From positions 28,451 through 92,450 of the forward strand of contig CANOGU010000004.1 in the NCBI GenBank assembly GCA_947565635.1: DNA of 64,000 nucleotides, read 5' to 3'. Under the pieces are notes generated by a model, which was not told the origin of the DNA, did not search any database, and saw nothing but the letters and a program-made list of their open reading frames with translations. Shown one piece after another: positions 43,898 through 51,614 of the stretch (position 1 is the first letter of the stretch; every line of letters starts with the position of its first letter). The translations under genes and the position numbers were made by a program. This DNA is from an uncultured Lactobacillus sp. (GTDB taxonomy: Bacteria > Bacillota > Bacilli > Lactobacillales > Lactobacillaceae).

Positions 43898-44656
43898 ATG
43901 CTGACCGAGGAACGTCAACAAGCTATAGCAACCTATATTAATAAACACAGTATCTGTCGTGTTAATGAATTGTGTAAGTTGACTAAGTCATCAGAGTCAA
44001 CAATTCGCCGTGACCTCATTGAATTAGAAAAGCGTGGCGTGATTGTTCGTGTACACGGAGGAGCACGCTCACTGCAAGATTATTCACGTGATGTTGAACA
44101 ACAAGTGAGATTTAATCTTAATGTTGACAATAAACGTGAGATTGCACGTTTTGCTGTGATAAATCATGTTACTAATGGAGATCATATTTTTCTTGATGCT
44201 GGAACGACAACTTATGAAATGGTGCCATTCTTGCGAGAAGTTAATGATTTACATGTAGTTACTAATGGCGTTGATGTTGCACTGGCATGTTTAGATAATG
44301 GAATTTATACTCGCTTGTTAGGGGGCGAGGCGAAGATTGAAACGCATGCAGTAGTCGGCAATACTACCATGAAGCAACTTCAGGAAATGAACTTTACTGT
44401 TTCCTTTATTGGTGCTAATGGTTTAACCGCAAAAGGGCAATTTACTACACCGGATCCTGCTGAAGCTGGAATCAAGAAGGCTGCAATTAAGCAGGCTAAA
44501 GAATCTTTTATTTTAATGGATAGTAGTAAGATTGGTGCAGCAAATTTTGCAAGTTTTGCACATATCAATGAGGCAATACTCATCACTAACAATTTAAGTA
44601 CAGGTAAAGAAAATATCTTACCTGAACAAATCAGAGTTGAGGAGGCTCGGTCATGA
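43898..44656 (+). CDS. fruR: DeoR-family fructose operon regulator
   Basis: A 252-residue DeoR/GlpR regulator: the HTH is at about 6-55 (CKLTKSSESTIRRDLIELEKRGVIVRVHGGA, typical of the family) and the sugar-phosphate sensor follows (LDAGTTTYEMV, LLGG, DSSKIG). It likely responds to fructose-1-phosphate. The start is the ATG at 43898 after GAGGTGATG. It overlaps fruK by 4 bases, and the operon order fruR-fruK-fruA is classic. Confidence 0.92.
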   Translation: MLTEERQQAIATYINKHSICRVNELCKLTKSSESTIRRDLIELEKRGVIVRVHGGARSLQDYSRDVEQQVRFNLNVDNKREIARFAVINHVTNGDHIFLDAGTTTYEMVPFLREVNDLHVVTNGVDVALACLDNGIYTRLLGGEAKIETHAVVGNTTMKQLQEMNFTVSFIGANGLTAKGQFTTPDPAEAGIKKAAIKQAKESFILMDSSKIGAANFASFAHINEAILITNNLSTGKENILPEQIRVEEARS

Positions 44657-45567
44657 TTTATACTGTTACAGTTAATCCAGCATTAGACTATGTTATGCAA
44701 TTAGAAAAGGTGGAAGCTGGTAGTGTTAACCGTTCAAATGATTGTCAATTTTTAGCTGGTGGTAAAGGAATTAATGTTTCTCAAATTTTGAACCAACTTG
44801 ATGTTGATAACACTGCTTGGGGATTTGTTGGTGGTTTTACTGGCAAAGAATTAGTTCGCCAATTAAACGTTAAAAAAATTGAAAGTGATTTTGTAACTAT
44901 TTCTGACGATACCCGTGTTAATGTGAAAATTCATGCTCAAAAAGAAACTGAAATTAATGCGGCTGGTCCAAAGATTGATGCACAAGAAATTACTGCATTT
45001 AAGGCGCGTTTGGATGATCTTAATGAAGGCGATATTGTTGTATTAAGTGGTAGTTTAGCACCAAGTTTACCAACTGACTTCTATGAACAATTATTACCAA
45101 CTATCAGAGAAGCTGGTGCTGAATTTGCAATTGATACTACTGGGGAAGCTTTACTTGCAACTTTGAAGTACCACCCATTAGTTATTAAGCCTAACCATCA
45201 TGAATTAGCAGCTTTATTTGATACAAGCTTTGCTAATGATCAAGAAATGCTTGAAGCAGCTAAGAAACTTTTAGACATGGGTGCACAAAACGTCATGATT
45301 TCTATGGCTGGCGACGGTGCATACTTAGTAACTAAGGATCATATTTACCATGCAAGTGCTGCTGTTGGTACTGCTGTTAACTCAGTTGGCGCTGGAGATT
45401 CAATGATTGCCGGCTTTGTAGGTACTTATTACAAGACTCATAATATTGTTGAAGCATTGAAAGTCGGATCTGCTTGTGGTGGTGCTACTGCATTTACTGA
45501 AGATATTGCAGTTAAGAGTCAAATTGATGCTGTTTTACCACAAATTACAGTTGAAGAAGTAAAGTAG
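44653..45567 (+). CDS. fruK: 1-Phosphofructokinase
   Basis: A 304-residue PfkB kinase: TVNPALDYVMQL at the start, AGGKGINVSQ, and the anion-hole motif GAGDSMIAGF with the catalytic Asp. It turns fructose-1-phosphate from the PTS into fructose-1,6-bisphosphate. It lies between its regulator and the transporter. ATGA overlap with fruR; RBS GAGGAGG. Confidence 0.95.
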   Translation: MIYTVTVNPALDYVMQLEKVEAGSVNRSNDCQFLAGGKGINVSQILNQLDVDNTAWGFVGGFTGKELVRQLNVKKIESDFVTISDDTRVNVKIHAQKETEINAAGPKIDAQEITAFKARLDDLNEGDIVVLSGSLAPSLPTDFYEQLLPTIREAGAEFAIDTTGEALLATLKYHPLVIKPNHHELAALFDTSFANDQEMLEAAKKLLDMGAQNVMISMAGDGAYLVTKDHIYHASAAVGTAVNSVGAGDSMIAGFVGTYYKTHNIVEALKVGSACGGATAFTEDIAVKSQIDAVLPQITVEEVK

Positions 45568-45607
45568 TTAAAACTAAATAATACAGTTAGGATAGGGAGT
45601 TATTTTC

Positions 45608-47593
45608 ATGAAAATTGAAGATCTTTTAAGTCCTGATTTAATGATTATGAATCTGAAGGCTACTACTCAAGAAGAAGCTATTAAAGAAATGGCTGATCTT
45701 GAAGTAAAGCAAGGTGTTGTAAATAACGAAGAGGAATTCATTAAATCAATCTGGGCTCGTGAAAAAGAATCAACAACTGGTATTGGTGAAGGAATCGCCA
45801 TGCCACACGCAAGAAACAAGTACATTAATCGTGCCGCTGTTTTATTTGCAAAAAGTCCTAAAGGAATTGATTATAAAGCTCTTGATGGACAACCAGTTCA
45901 TTTATTCTTTATGATTACTGCACCAGCCGGTGCTGATAACACACACTTACAAGCTTTAGCTAAGTTATCAAGTTTACTAATTAATCCAGATGTTGTTAAT
46001 GCTTTAAAGGCAGCAACTACACCAGAAGAAGTTATTGATATCTTTAAAAAGGCTGAAGCTGAAAAGGATGCTCAAGATAAGGCCGATGCCGAAAAGAGAA
46101 AGGCAGAAGCTGCAAAAGAAGCAGCTAAGCCTACTAGCGAACAAAAGCCTTTAATTGTCGGTGTTACTGCATGTATCAATGGTATTGCACACACTTACAT
46201 GGCTCAAGAGGCTTTAATCAAGGCTGGTAAAAAATTAGGCGTTGATGTTCGTATTGAAACGAATGGGTCTGAAGGTGTAAAGGATAAGCTTACTCCAGAA
46301 GAAATTAAGCGAGCAAAAGGTGTCATCATTGCTTCTGATAAAAAAGTTGATATGCCACGTTTCAACGGAAAAGAACTTGTTATGAAGCCTGTTGTAGATG
46401 GTATTAATCATCCAAAAGAATTGATTGAAGATATCTTAGAAAACAAGGCTCCAATTTATCATGCTGATAGCAGTGCAAGTTCTAGCGATAATGATGCAAA
46501 AGAAAAACAAGGTTTGTGGGCATCTATCTACAAGAACTTAATGAGTGGTATTAGCCACATGCTTCCATTCGTTATCGGTGGTGGTATCTTAATGGCCATC
46601 TCCTTTATAGTTGAAAACTATATGGCTGGTGGTGCTAAGAACCCTGCATTTATTTTCTTAAATAGTGCTGGTAACTTAGCCTTTGCATTTATGGTTCCTG
46701 TATTAGCTGCTTATATTGCTGAATCAATCGGCGACTTACCTGCCTTGATGCCAGGTTTTGTCGGTGGATATATGGCAGCCATTGTTAACGGCACTAACGG
46801 CTTACAAGTTAACGCACAAGCACATGCTGTATCTCCAGCTGGATTCTTAGGTGGTATCGCTGCAGGTTTCATTGCTGGATATATGATGATTGGATTGAAG
46901 AAGTTATTTGCTAAACTTCCAAAATCAGTAGAAGGTATGAAGCCAATGTTGCTTTACCCAATTTTGGGCTTGCTTTTCATTGCTTTGATTATGTTCTACA
47001 TCATCAACCCAATCTTTAGTTCAGTTAACTTTGCTATTACCCACTTCTTGAACAGTATGGGTACTGGTAACCTTGTAATTTTAACAATGATCTTAGCTGG
47101 TATGATGGCTATCGATATGGGTGGTCCTTTCAACAAGGCTGCTTATGTCTTTGCTTCAGGTGCATTTGCTAACGATCCACATTCTGCAACTGCTGCAGTT
47201 ATGATGGCTGCTGTTATGGTTGGTGGTATGGTTCCTCCATTTGCTACTGCAATTGGTACTACTTTCTTTAAGAACCGTTACACTAAGGAAGAGCGTCGTG
47301 CTGGTGTGTCAAACTGGATTTTAGGTTTCTCATTCATTACTGAAGGTGCTATTCCATTTGCCGCAGCTGACCCAGGTCGTGTAATTCCTTCCTGCGTAAT
47401 TGGTTCAGCAGTTGGTGGTTTACTTGTTGGATTATGGCATATTCAAGTACCAGCTCCTCACGGAGGACTATGGGTATCACCATTATCTAACCACATTTTA
47501 CTTTACTTCGTTGCTACAATTGTTGGTTCTATTGTAGCTGGTCTAATTATGAGTTTCTGGAAGAAACCTGTTTCTGAAGACCCAGATGAATAA
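45608..47593 (+). CDS. fruA: PTS fructose-specific EIIABC
   Basis: A 661-residue fused transporter. EIIA (1-150) has the phospho-His67 in GIAMPHARN; a charged Ala/Lys/Glu linker follows (about 150-178); EIIB has Cys189 in TACINGIAHTYMAQE; EIIC (about 300-650) has some nine to ten helices with GGPFNKAAY and SFITEGAIPFAAADP. It imports fructose as fructose-1-phosphate. RBS GATAGGGAG. It ends the fru operon at a terminator. Confidence 0.95.
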   Translation: MKIEDLLSPDLMIMNLKATTQEEAIKEMADLEVKQGVVNNEEEFIKSIWAREKESTTGIGEGIAMPHARNKYINRAAVLFAKSPKGIDYKALDGQPVHLFFMITAPAGADNTHLQALAKLSSLLINPDVVNALKAATTPEEVIDIFKKAEAEKDAQDKADAEKRKAEAAKEAAKPTSEQKPLIVGVTACINGIAHTYMAQEALIKAGKKLGVDVRIETNGSEGVKDKLTPEEIKRAKGVIIASDKKVDMPRFNGKELVMKPVVDGINHPKELIEDILENKAPIYHADSSASSSDNDAKEKQGLWASIYKNLMSGISHMLPFVIGGGILMAISFIVENYMAGGAKNPAFIFLNSAGNLAFAFMVPVLAAYIAESIGDLPALMPGFVGGYMAAIVNGTNGLQVNAQAHAVSPAGFLGGIAAGFIAGYMMIGLKKLFAKLPKSVEGMKPMLLYPILGLLFIALIMFYIINPIFSSVNFAITHFLNSMGTGNLVILTMILAGMMAIDMGGPFNKAAYVFASGAFANDPHSATAAVMMAAVMVGGMVPPFATAIGTTFFKNRYTKEERRAGVSNWILGFSFITEGAIPFAAADPGRVIPSCVIGSAVGGLLVGLWHIQVPAPHGGLWVSPLSNHILLYFVATIVGSIVAGLIMSFWKKPVSEDPDE

Positions 47594-47642
47594 AAATAAT
47601 TAATTAAAAAGGATTAAACTAGTTGAATAAAATAGTTTTATG

Positions 47643-47672
47643 AAAAACGCTACCTCCGGGTGGCGTTTTTTA
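47643..47672 (+). terminator. Rho-independent terminator of the fru operon
   Basis: An 11-bp stem with one G-T pair (47644-47654 with 47659-47669), loop TCCG, arm AAAACGCTACC; the T-run forms the end of the arm. Confidence 0.85.
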
Positions 47673-47716
47673 GTATAGTGGAGGGTGGATAATAAAAGTG
47701 GAAAGTGAGACTGAAA

Positions 47717-48502
47717 ATGATTAAGCTTATTGCAACTGATATGGATGGTACTTGGCTAAGAGAAGATAAGACTTATGATAAGGAACTCTTTGAAAAAGAA
47801 TTTCAAATTATGCAGGATCGTGATATAAAATTTGTTATTGCAAGTGGCAATCAGTATGAAAATATCCTCGATCGTTTTCTAAAAGCTAATAAGCATATGT
47901 ACTTTGTGGCTGAAAATGGTGCTTTAGTAGCTCATGGAAATGAAATTCTTCAAATATCTGATTTATCTGACGAAGATTATCAAACCATGCTTGAAATTGT
48001 GGAAAAATTACCATATAAGGCTATTGTTGCTGGTGTAACTAGTGCATATGTTGAAAAAAGCAGTGGAAAAGAATTTGCGGAAGATCTAAAAAAGTACGTT
48101 AAGAAAATTCAAGTTGTTGATAGCTTTAACGATATCGATGATCGTATTTTTAAAGTAAGTCTTCGTGTTCCAGAAGATGAGATGCCTAAGGTCTTAGATA
48201 AACTTAGAGAAGATTATCCACAGATTGGGTTTGTCTCAGGTGCAAGTACTGCTATTGATATGCAGACTAAAGGAATGAATAAAGCTGTAGGTTTAGAATA
48301 TTTAGGTAAAAAGCTTAAGATTAAATCTAGTGAAATGGTAACATTTGGTGATAGTGGTAATGATGTTGGTATGCTTAAGTTTGCAGGTACCAGCTTTGCT
48401 ACGGCTACCGCTCTTCCAGATGCAAAGAAAGCTGCTAATCAAATTATTGGATCTAGTGAAGAATCAAGTGTGCAAAAGAAAATTCTTGAGTTACTCTCAT
48501 AA
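47717..48502 (+). CDS. Cof-type HAD-family hydrolase
   Basis: A 261-residue HAD phosphatase of the Cof/YidA type: motif I ATDMDGTWL (nucleophile Asp), motif II near VIASGNQ, motif III/IV MVTFGDSGNDVGMLK. It dephosphorylates sugar phosphates or FMN-like compounds. I begin at the ATG at 47717, with GTGAG as RBS; a GTG at 47705 is possible. It is 20 bases before the ArsR gene. A role in sugar-phosphate detoxification next to the fru operon is possible. Confidence 0.88.
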   Translation: MIKLIATDMDGTWLREDKTYDKELFEKEFQIMQDRDIKFVIASGNQYENILDRFLKANKHMYFVAENGALVAHGNEILQISDLSDEDYQTMLEIVEKLPYKAIVAGVTSAYVEKSSGKEFAEDLKKYVKKIQVVDSFNDIDDRIFKVSLRVPEDEMPKVLDKLREDYPQIGFVSGASTAIDMQTKGMNKAVGLEYLGKKLKIKSSEMVTFGDSGNDVGMLKFAGTSFATATALPDAKKAANQIIGSSEESSVQKKILELLS

Positions 48503-48522
48503 TTAAATGTAGGTTGAGATAG

Positions 48523-48810
48523 GTGAACAAGTTGAACGATCAAATTATTCGAGTTATTAGAGCTTTAAATCATCCCATTCGAATTCAAATTCTTTATTAC
48601 TTAAATGACAATCAAAAAAGTAGTGTAAATAACTTGGTAAAACAGTTTGATGTTAGTCAGCCAGCTATTTCTAGGCACTTAAGAATCTTAGAAGAGGCTA
48701 AGCTAGTTAAGAGTGAGCAAGTTAAGCAAGAGCGGTACTATAGCCTAGAGGACAAGCACGTTATTAAGATTTTAGATGTCTTGAGACGGCATGTTAACGA
48801 AGATTTTTAG
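48523..48810 (+). CDS. ArsR/SmtB-family sensor with zinc-type alpha-5 metal site
   Basis: A 95-residue winged-helix repressor (recognition helix in QFDVSQPAISRHLRILE). It has no Cys, but the C-terminal helix carries Asp77-x-His79-x10-His90-x-x-Glu93, the spacing of the inter-subunit Zn/Co site of CzrA and SmtB (Asp-x-His...His-x-x-His/Glu). It should therefore sense Zn or Co and leave DNA when metal binds. Its likely operator is the 20-bp palindrome 57 bases downstream. Start GTG 48523 is used; TTG 48532 with AGGTGA upstream is also plausible. Confidence 0.88.
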   Translation: MNKLNDQIIRVIRALNHPIRIQILYYLNDNQKSSVNNLVKQFDVSQPAISRHLRILEEAKLVKSEQVKQERYYSLEDKHVIKILDVLRRHVNEDF

Positions 48811-48861
48811 TTTAAAAGCTTGAATAATTACAATAACTTTGGGTATTTTTTCTGAACCTCT

Positions 48862-48891
48862 TTGACAAACATATAAAAATATGTTTATATA
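48862..48891 (+). promoter_or_regulatory. Promoter with ArsR-type palindromic operator
   Basis: TTGACA (48862-48867) and a -10 TATATA (48886-48891, or TTATAT one base earlier) flank the perfect 8-4-8 palindrome AAACATAT-AAAA-ATATGTTT (48867-48886). The palindrome fills the spacer, so bound repressor would exclude RNA polymerase. A/T-rich ATATGTTTATAT halves suit ArsR proteins. The promoter points into non-coding leader DNA, not directly at a gene. Confidence 0.75.
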
Positions 48892-48906
48892 AAGATGTAA
48901 TTTTAG

Positions 48907-49083
48907 AAAAGCATTAAATTAAGAATTCAGCAAAATTTTTATTATTTACACTTATTGGTAGCATCAAGTCTGAGACGTCTTGATGCTATTTGTCTATCTA
49001 TAAAATGGTTGACATAATAAAAAAAGTAGCTTAGTCTAACTTTAAGTTAGAACTTATGCTGAATTTTCTAACTTAATGCTTTT
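48907..49083 (+). other. Structured non-coding leader with a long inverted repeat ahead of the metal-uptake operon
   Basis: Arm 1 (48907-48931) and arm 2 (49058-49083) are reverse complements over 22 of about 26 positions, starting AAAAGCATTAA and ending AATTCAGC. Between them is a separate 10-bp hairpin TAGCATCAAG/CTTGATGCTA (48959-48968 with 48979-48988) with only a weak T tail, and a second promoter (49009). Arm 2 also overlaps the right half of another 11-bp hairpin (49042-49052 with 49066-49076) that is followed by a T-rich tract. The alternative pairings suggest regulation by RNA structure. No ORF is seen. Confidence 0.6.
49009..49051 (+). promoter_or_regulatory. Promoter with palindrome upstream of the metal-uptake operon
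   Basis: TTGACA (49009-49014) and a weak -10 TAGTCT (49032-49037) are 17 bases apart. The perfect palindrome TCTAACTT-T-AAGTTAGA (49035-49051) covers the -10 and start site, like an operator; a half-copy TTCTAACTTAA is at 49066-49076. It resembles AT-rich DtxR/MntR-type boxes only loosely. The T-rich run 49080-49090 and the RBS CAGGAGG follow. Confidence 0.6.
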
Positions 49084-49106
49084 TTATTTTGCACAGGAGG
49101 ATATTT

Positions 49107-50006
49107 ATGCAAAATTTTAAATCTAAAATTACAAAATTCATTTCTATTATGGGATTAGTAACCCTCGTATCATTGATAATGGTAGGATGTTCGAATAAGC
49201 AGAACTCTACTAGTCAATCAGATAAAATTTCGATAGTTACAACAACTAATGTCTATTCAGATATAGCTAAAAATATTGTTGGAAAATATGGTACAGCGAC
49301 TGCAATTATCGATAAAAGCAGCGTTGATCCACACGATTTTGATCCAACAACAGCAGATGCTAAAAAGGTAGCTCAAGCAAATATTATCGTTGCAAATGGG
49401 TTAGGTTATGATTCGTGGATGAGTAAGCTAGCGAAGTCTGTTGATAAAAAGCCTGTCTTAGTTGGTGAAGACTTGATGGGACTAAAGAGCGGTGATAATC
49501 CGCATATTTGGTACAATTTAGATATGCCAACTAAGTATGTTAATTATTTAGTTAAACGATTATCTAAGTTGGATAAGAAGCACGCCGCTTATTTTAAGGA
49601 AAATGGCGAAAAATACTTAGCTAAGATTGATAAAATTAAAAAGCTAGTTAAAGCTAATAAGGGTGATCAAAAACCAGTTTTTGTTAGTGAACCAGTCTTT
49701 GACTATGCTTTACAAGAAGCTGGTTATAAAATAGGCGACAAGAAATTTGAAGAAGCTATTGAAAATGGTACAGATCCTAGTCCTAAGACAATTAACGAAA
49801 TGAATAATGTTATTAAAGAAAAGAAGATTGCCTTTTTTGTTAATAACACTCAGGCAAGTAGCTCCACAGTTAAGTCTTTTGTGAAACTTGCAAAAAAGAA
49901 CAATATTCCAGTTTTAAATGTGCGGGAAACTATTCCTAATAACACTACTTACTTAGCTTGGATGAAAGAAAATTATCAAAAACTAGCTGATATTCAAAAT
50001 AATTAA
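49107..50006 (+). CDS. Metal ABC transporter substrate-binding lipoprotein (Zn/Mn family)
   Basis: A 299-residue lipoprotein. The start ATG (49107) follows CAGGAGG at 6 bases; an upstream start at 49089 would include the RBS. The signal peptide ends in MVGC with lipid-attached Cys28. Metal ligands visible by comparison with PsaA/ZnuA are His76 (DPHDFDPT), His133 (NPHIW) and Glu195 (SEPVF); the fourth acidic ligand is not recognisable in VNNTQASSS. There is no His-rich loop. His/His/Glu can suit Mn or Zn. It leads a three-gene uptake operon. Confidence 0.88.
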   Translation: MQNFKSKITKFISIMGLVTLVSLIMVGCSNKQNSTSQSDKISIVTTTNVYSDIAKNIVGKYGTATAIIDKSSVDPHDFDPTTADAKKVAQANIIVANGLGYDSWMSKLAKSVDKKPVLVGEDLMGLKSGDNPHIWYNLDMPTKYVNYLVKRLSKLDKKHAAYFKENGEKYLAKIDKIKKLVKANKGDQKPVFVSEPVFDYALQEAGYKIGDKKFEEAIENGTDPSPKTINEMNNVIKEKKIAFFVNNTQASSSTVKSFVKLAKKNNIPVLNVRETIPNNTTYLAWMKENYQKLADIQNN

Positions 50007-50042
50007 ATAGGATTAGTTTATTAGAAGAAGAGGAGTAGTGAT

Positions 50043-50702
50043 ATGACTGATATATTAACAGTTAAAGACTTGGGGATGAAATTTGAGGATAAGGTGATTT
50101 TTAAAGACTTAAATTTCACTCTATCTAAGGGGTCAATGACAGCTCTACTTGGTGCAAATGGTACAGGAAAAACAACTTTGATTAGAATTTTGATGGGAAT
50201 GTTACAACCAACGACGGGATCGTTTAAATTTGCGCCAGATACAAAAGTGGGGTACGTACCACAGTTTAGAAATCTAGATGCTGATTATCCCCTCTCAATT
50301 CGGGCTTTTGTAGAACTTAATACTCCTTTATTTAAGAACGCTCGGGTAAAGGCAAGAGTAAATCAAATTTTAAAAGAGACTCATTTACTAGATATTCAAA
50401 ATACTAGGATGGGCGAAGCTTCCGGAGGTCAAAAGCAGCGTGCATATTTAGCTCAAGCTTTGTTAGATAAACCAGACTTCATTATTTTAGACGAGGCAAC
50501 AGCTAGCTTAGATCCAGTTGCTAAAGAAGAGTTAATGTCATTGATTAAGCACTTAAACGAAAAACACGCAATGACTGTTTTGTTTACAACTCATGACATT
50601 CCTCTAGCTAAGAAATATATGAAAGATTATCTTTTATTTAAAGATAAAGGCTTAGTTGCTGGTAAAATTAAAAATTTAAATGAGGAGGTGGGTGAAGAAT
50701 AA
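50043..50702 (+). CDS. Metal ABC transporter ATPase
   Basis: A 219-residue ATPase: Walker A GANGTGKTT, signature ASGGQKQRAYLAQAL, Walker B FIILDEATASLD, and His in TTHDIP. It matches the ZnuC/MtsB group that works with a binding lipoprotein and a one-domain permease. Its TAA overlaps the permease start by one base (TAATG). RBS GAGGAGTAG. Confidence 0.9.
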   Translation: MTDILTVKDLGMKFEDKVIFKDLNFTLSKGSMTALLGANGTGKTTLIRILMGMLQPTTGSFKFAPDTKVGYVPQFRNLDADYPLSIRAFVELNTPLFKNARVKARVNQILKETHLLDIQNTRMGEASGGQKQRAYLAQALLDKPDFIILDEATASLDPVAKEELMSLIKHLNEKHAMTVLFTTHDIPLAKKYMKDYLLFKDKGLVAGKIKNLNEEVGEE

Positions 50703-51493
50703 TGTTTGCATATGATTTTATGCGTTATGCATTTTTAGCCAGTACTTTTATTGCTATTACCTGTGGAATAGTGGGTGTATATGTTGTAGCTAGAAGTTTT
50801 TCATTCTTAGCTCACACTCTTTCAGAAATTGGTTTTGCCGGAGCTGCTTTTGCGGTTTGGATTGGTTGGGTTCCACTCTGGGGCATGGTTCTTTTTACTT
50901 TGCTTGGCTCAATCAGTGTTGGCGAATTATCCATGAGAAGTGATCAGAAAGAATCCGCAATTAGTGCGATTTCAGCCTTGTTTATCGGCTTGGGTGTACT
51001 ATTTTTAGCCATTGCCGGTGGTAATAGTCGATATGCGACTAACATCTTATTTGGTTCAATTATTGGAGTTGATAGAGACGGAGTTATTCAACTAGTTGTT
51101 CTTTCTCTCTTTGTATTAGCAATAATTTTCTTAGTTTTAAGACAATTAAATTATGATTCATTCGACCATGTTGGAGCTGTTAGTCATCATATTAATACTA
51201 GTTTAGTCTCAGTAGTATTCTTAATAGCCTTGGCTCTAGCTGTTTCGATTGGTGCGCAAGTTGTTGGTTCATTGTTAGTATTTATTTTACTAACTTTACC
51301 GTCTTCCAGTGCACGTTATTTAGGTAAAACTATTCTAGCCATGCTTTGCTGGTCAGTTGGAATTGCCTTGTTTGGAGTTTGGACGGGGTTAGTTTTGGGC
51401 TATATAACTAATTTGCCTGTTACATTTTTCATTTCGATTATTGAAGTTGGAATTTATTTATTAGTTTATGGTATTCATGCCATTAAGAAATAG
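50702..51493 (+). CDS. Metal ABC transporter permease
   Basis: A 263-residue ABC-3 permease (ZnuB/MtsC type) with about eight helices; the family features GVYVVARSFSFLAHTLSEIGFAGAA and GSLLVFILLTLPSSSA are present. Start overlaps the ATPase stop. With the lipoprotein and ATPase it completes a high-affinity Zn or Mn importer. The operon ends at the terminator following it. Confidence 0.92.
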   Translation: MFAYDFMRYAFLASTFIAITCGIVGVYVVARSFSFLAHTLSEIGFAGAAFAVWIGWVPLWGMVLFTLLGSISVGELSMRSDQKESAISAISALFIGLGVLFLAIAGGNSRYATNILFGSIIGVDRDGVIQLVVLSLFVLAIIFLVLRQLNYDSFDHVGAVSHHINTSLVSVVFLIALALAVSIGAQVVGSLLVFILLTLPSSSARYLGKTILAMLCWSVGIALFGVWTGLVLGYITNLPVTFFISIIEVGIYLLVYGIHAIKK

Positions 51494-51503
51494 TAATTAG
51501 ATT

Positions 51504-51547
51504 TAAAACCTACAAGAGTAGAAAATGCTTTTGTAGGTTTTTGTTTT
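51504..51547 (+). terminator. Rho-independent terminator
   Basis: An 11-bp stem AAAACCTACAA/TTGTAGGTTTT (51505-51515 with 51531-51541), then TGTTTTT. Confidence 0.8.
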
Positions 51548-51614
51548 TAAATTTCCCTAAAATGTGGAAAAACGATAAAATTAAACAGTATTACTTTTTT
51601 AAATGAGGAAAACT

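Noticed and set aside
44083-44093. TTCACGTGAT in fruR as a parS site
   Set aside because: Only the central CACGTG core matches; the flanking TGTT and AACA of parS are missing. A similar string at 36888 fails for the same reason.
49042-49090. A simple terminator just before the metal lipoprotein gene
   Set aside because: There is no gene upstream that it would end, the RBS follows at once, and the mapped promoter elements put the transcription start within the left arm; regulation or an operator is a better reading.
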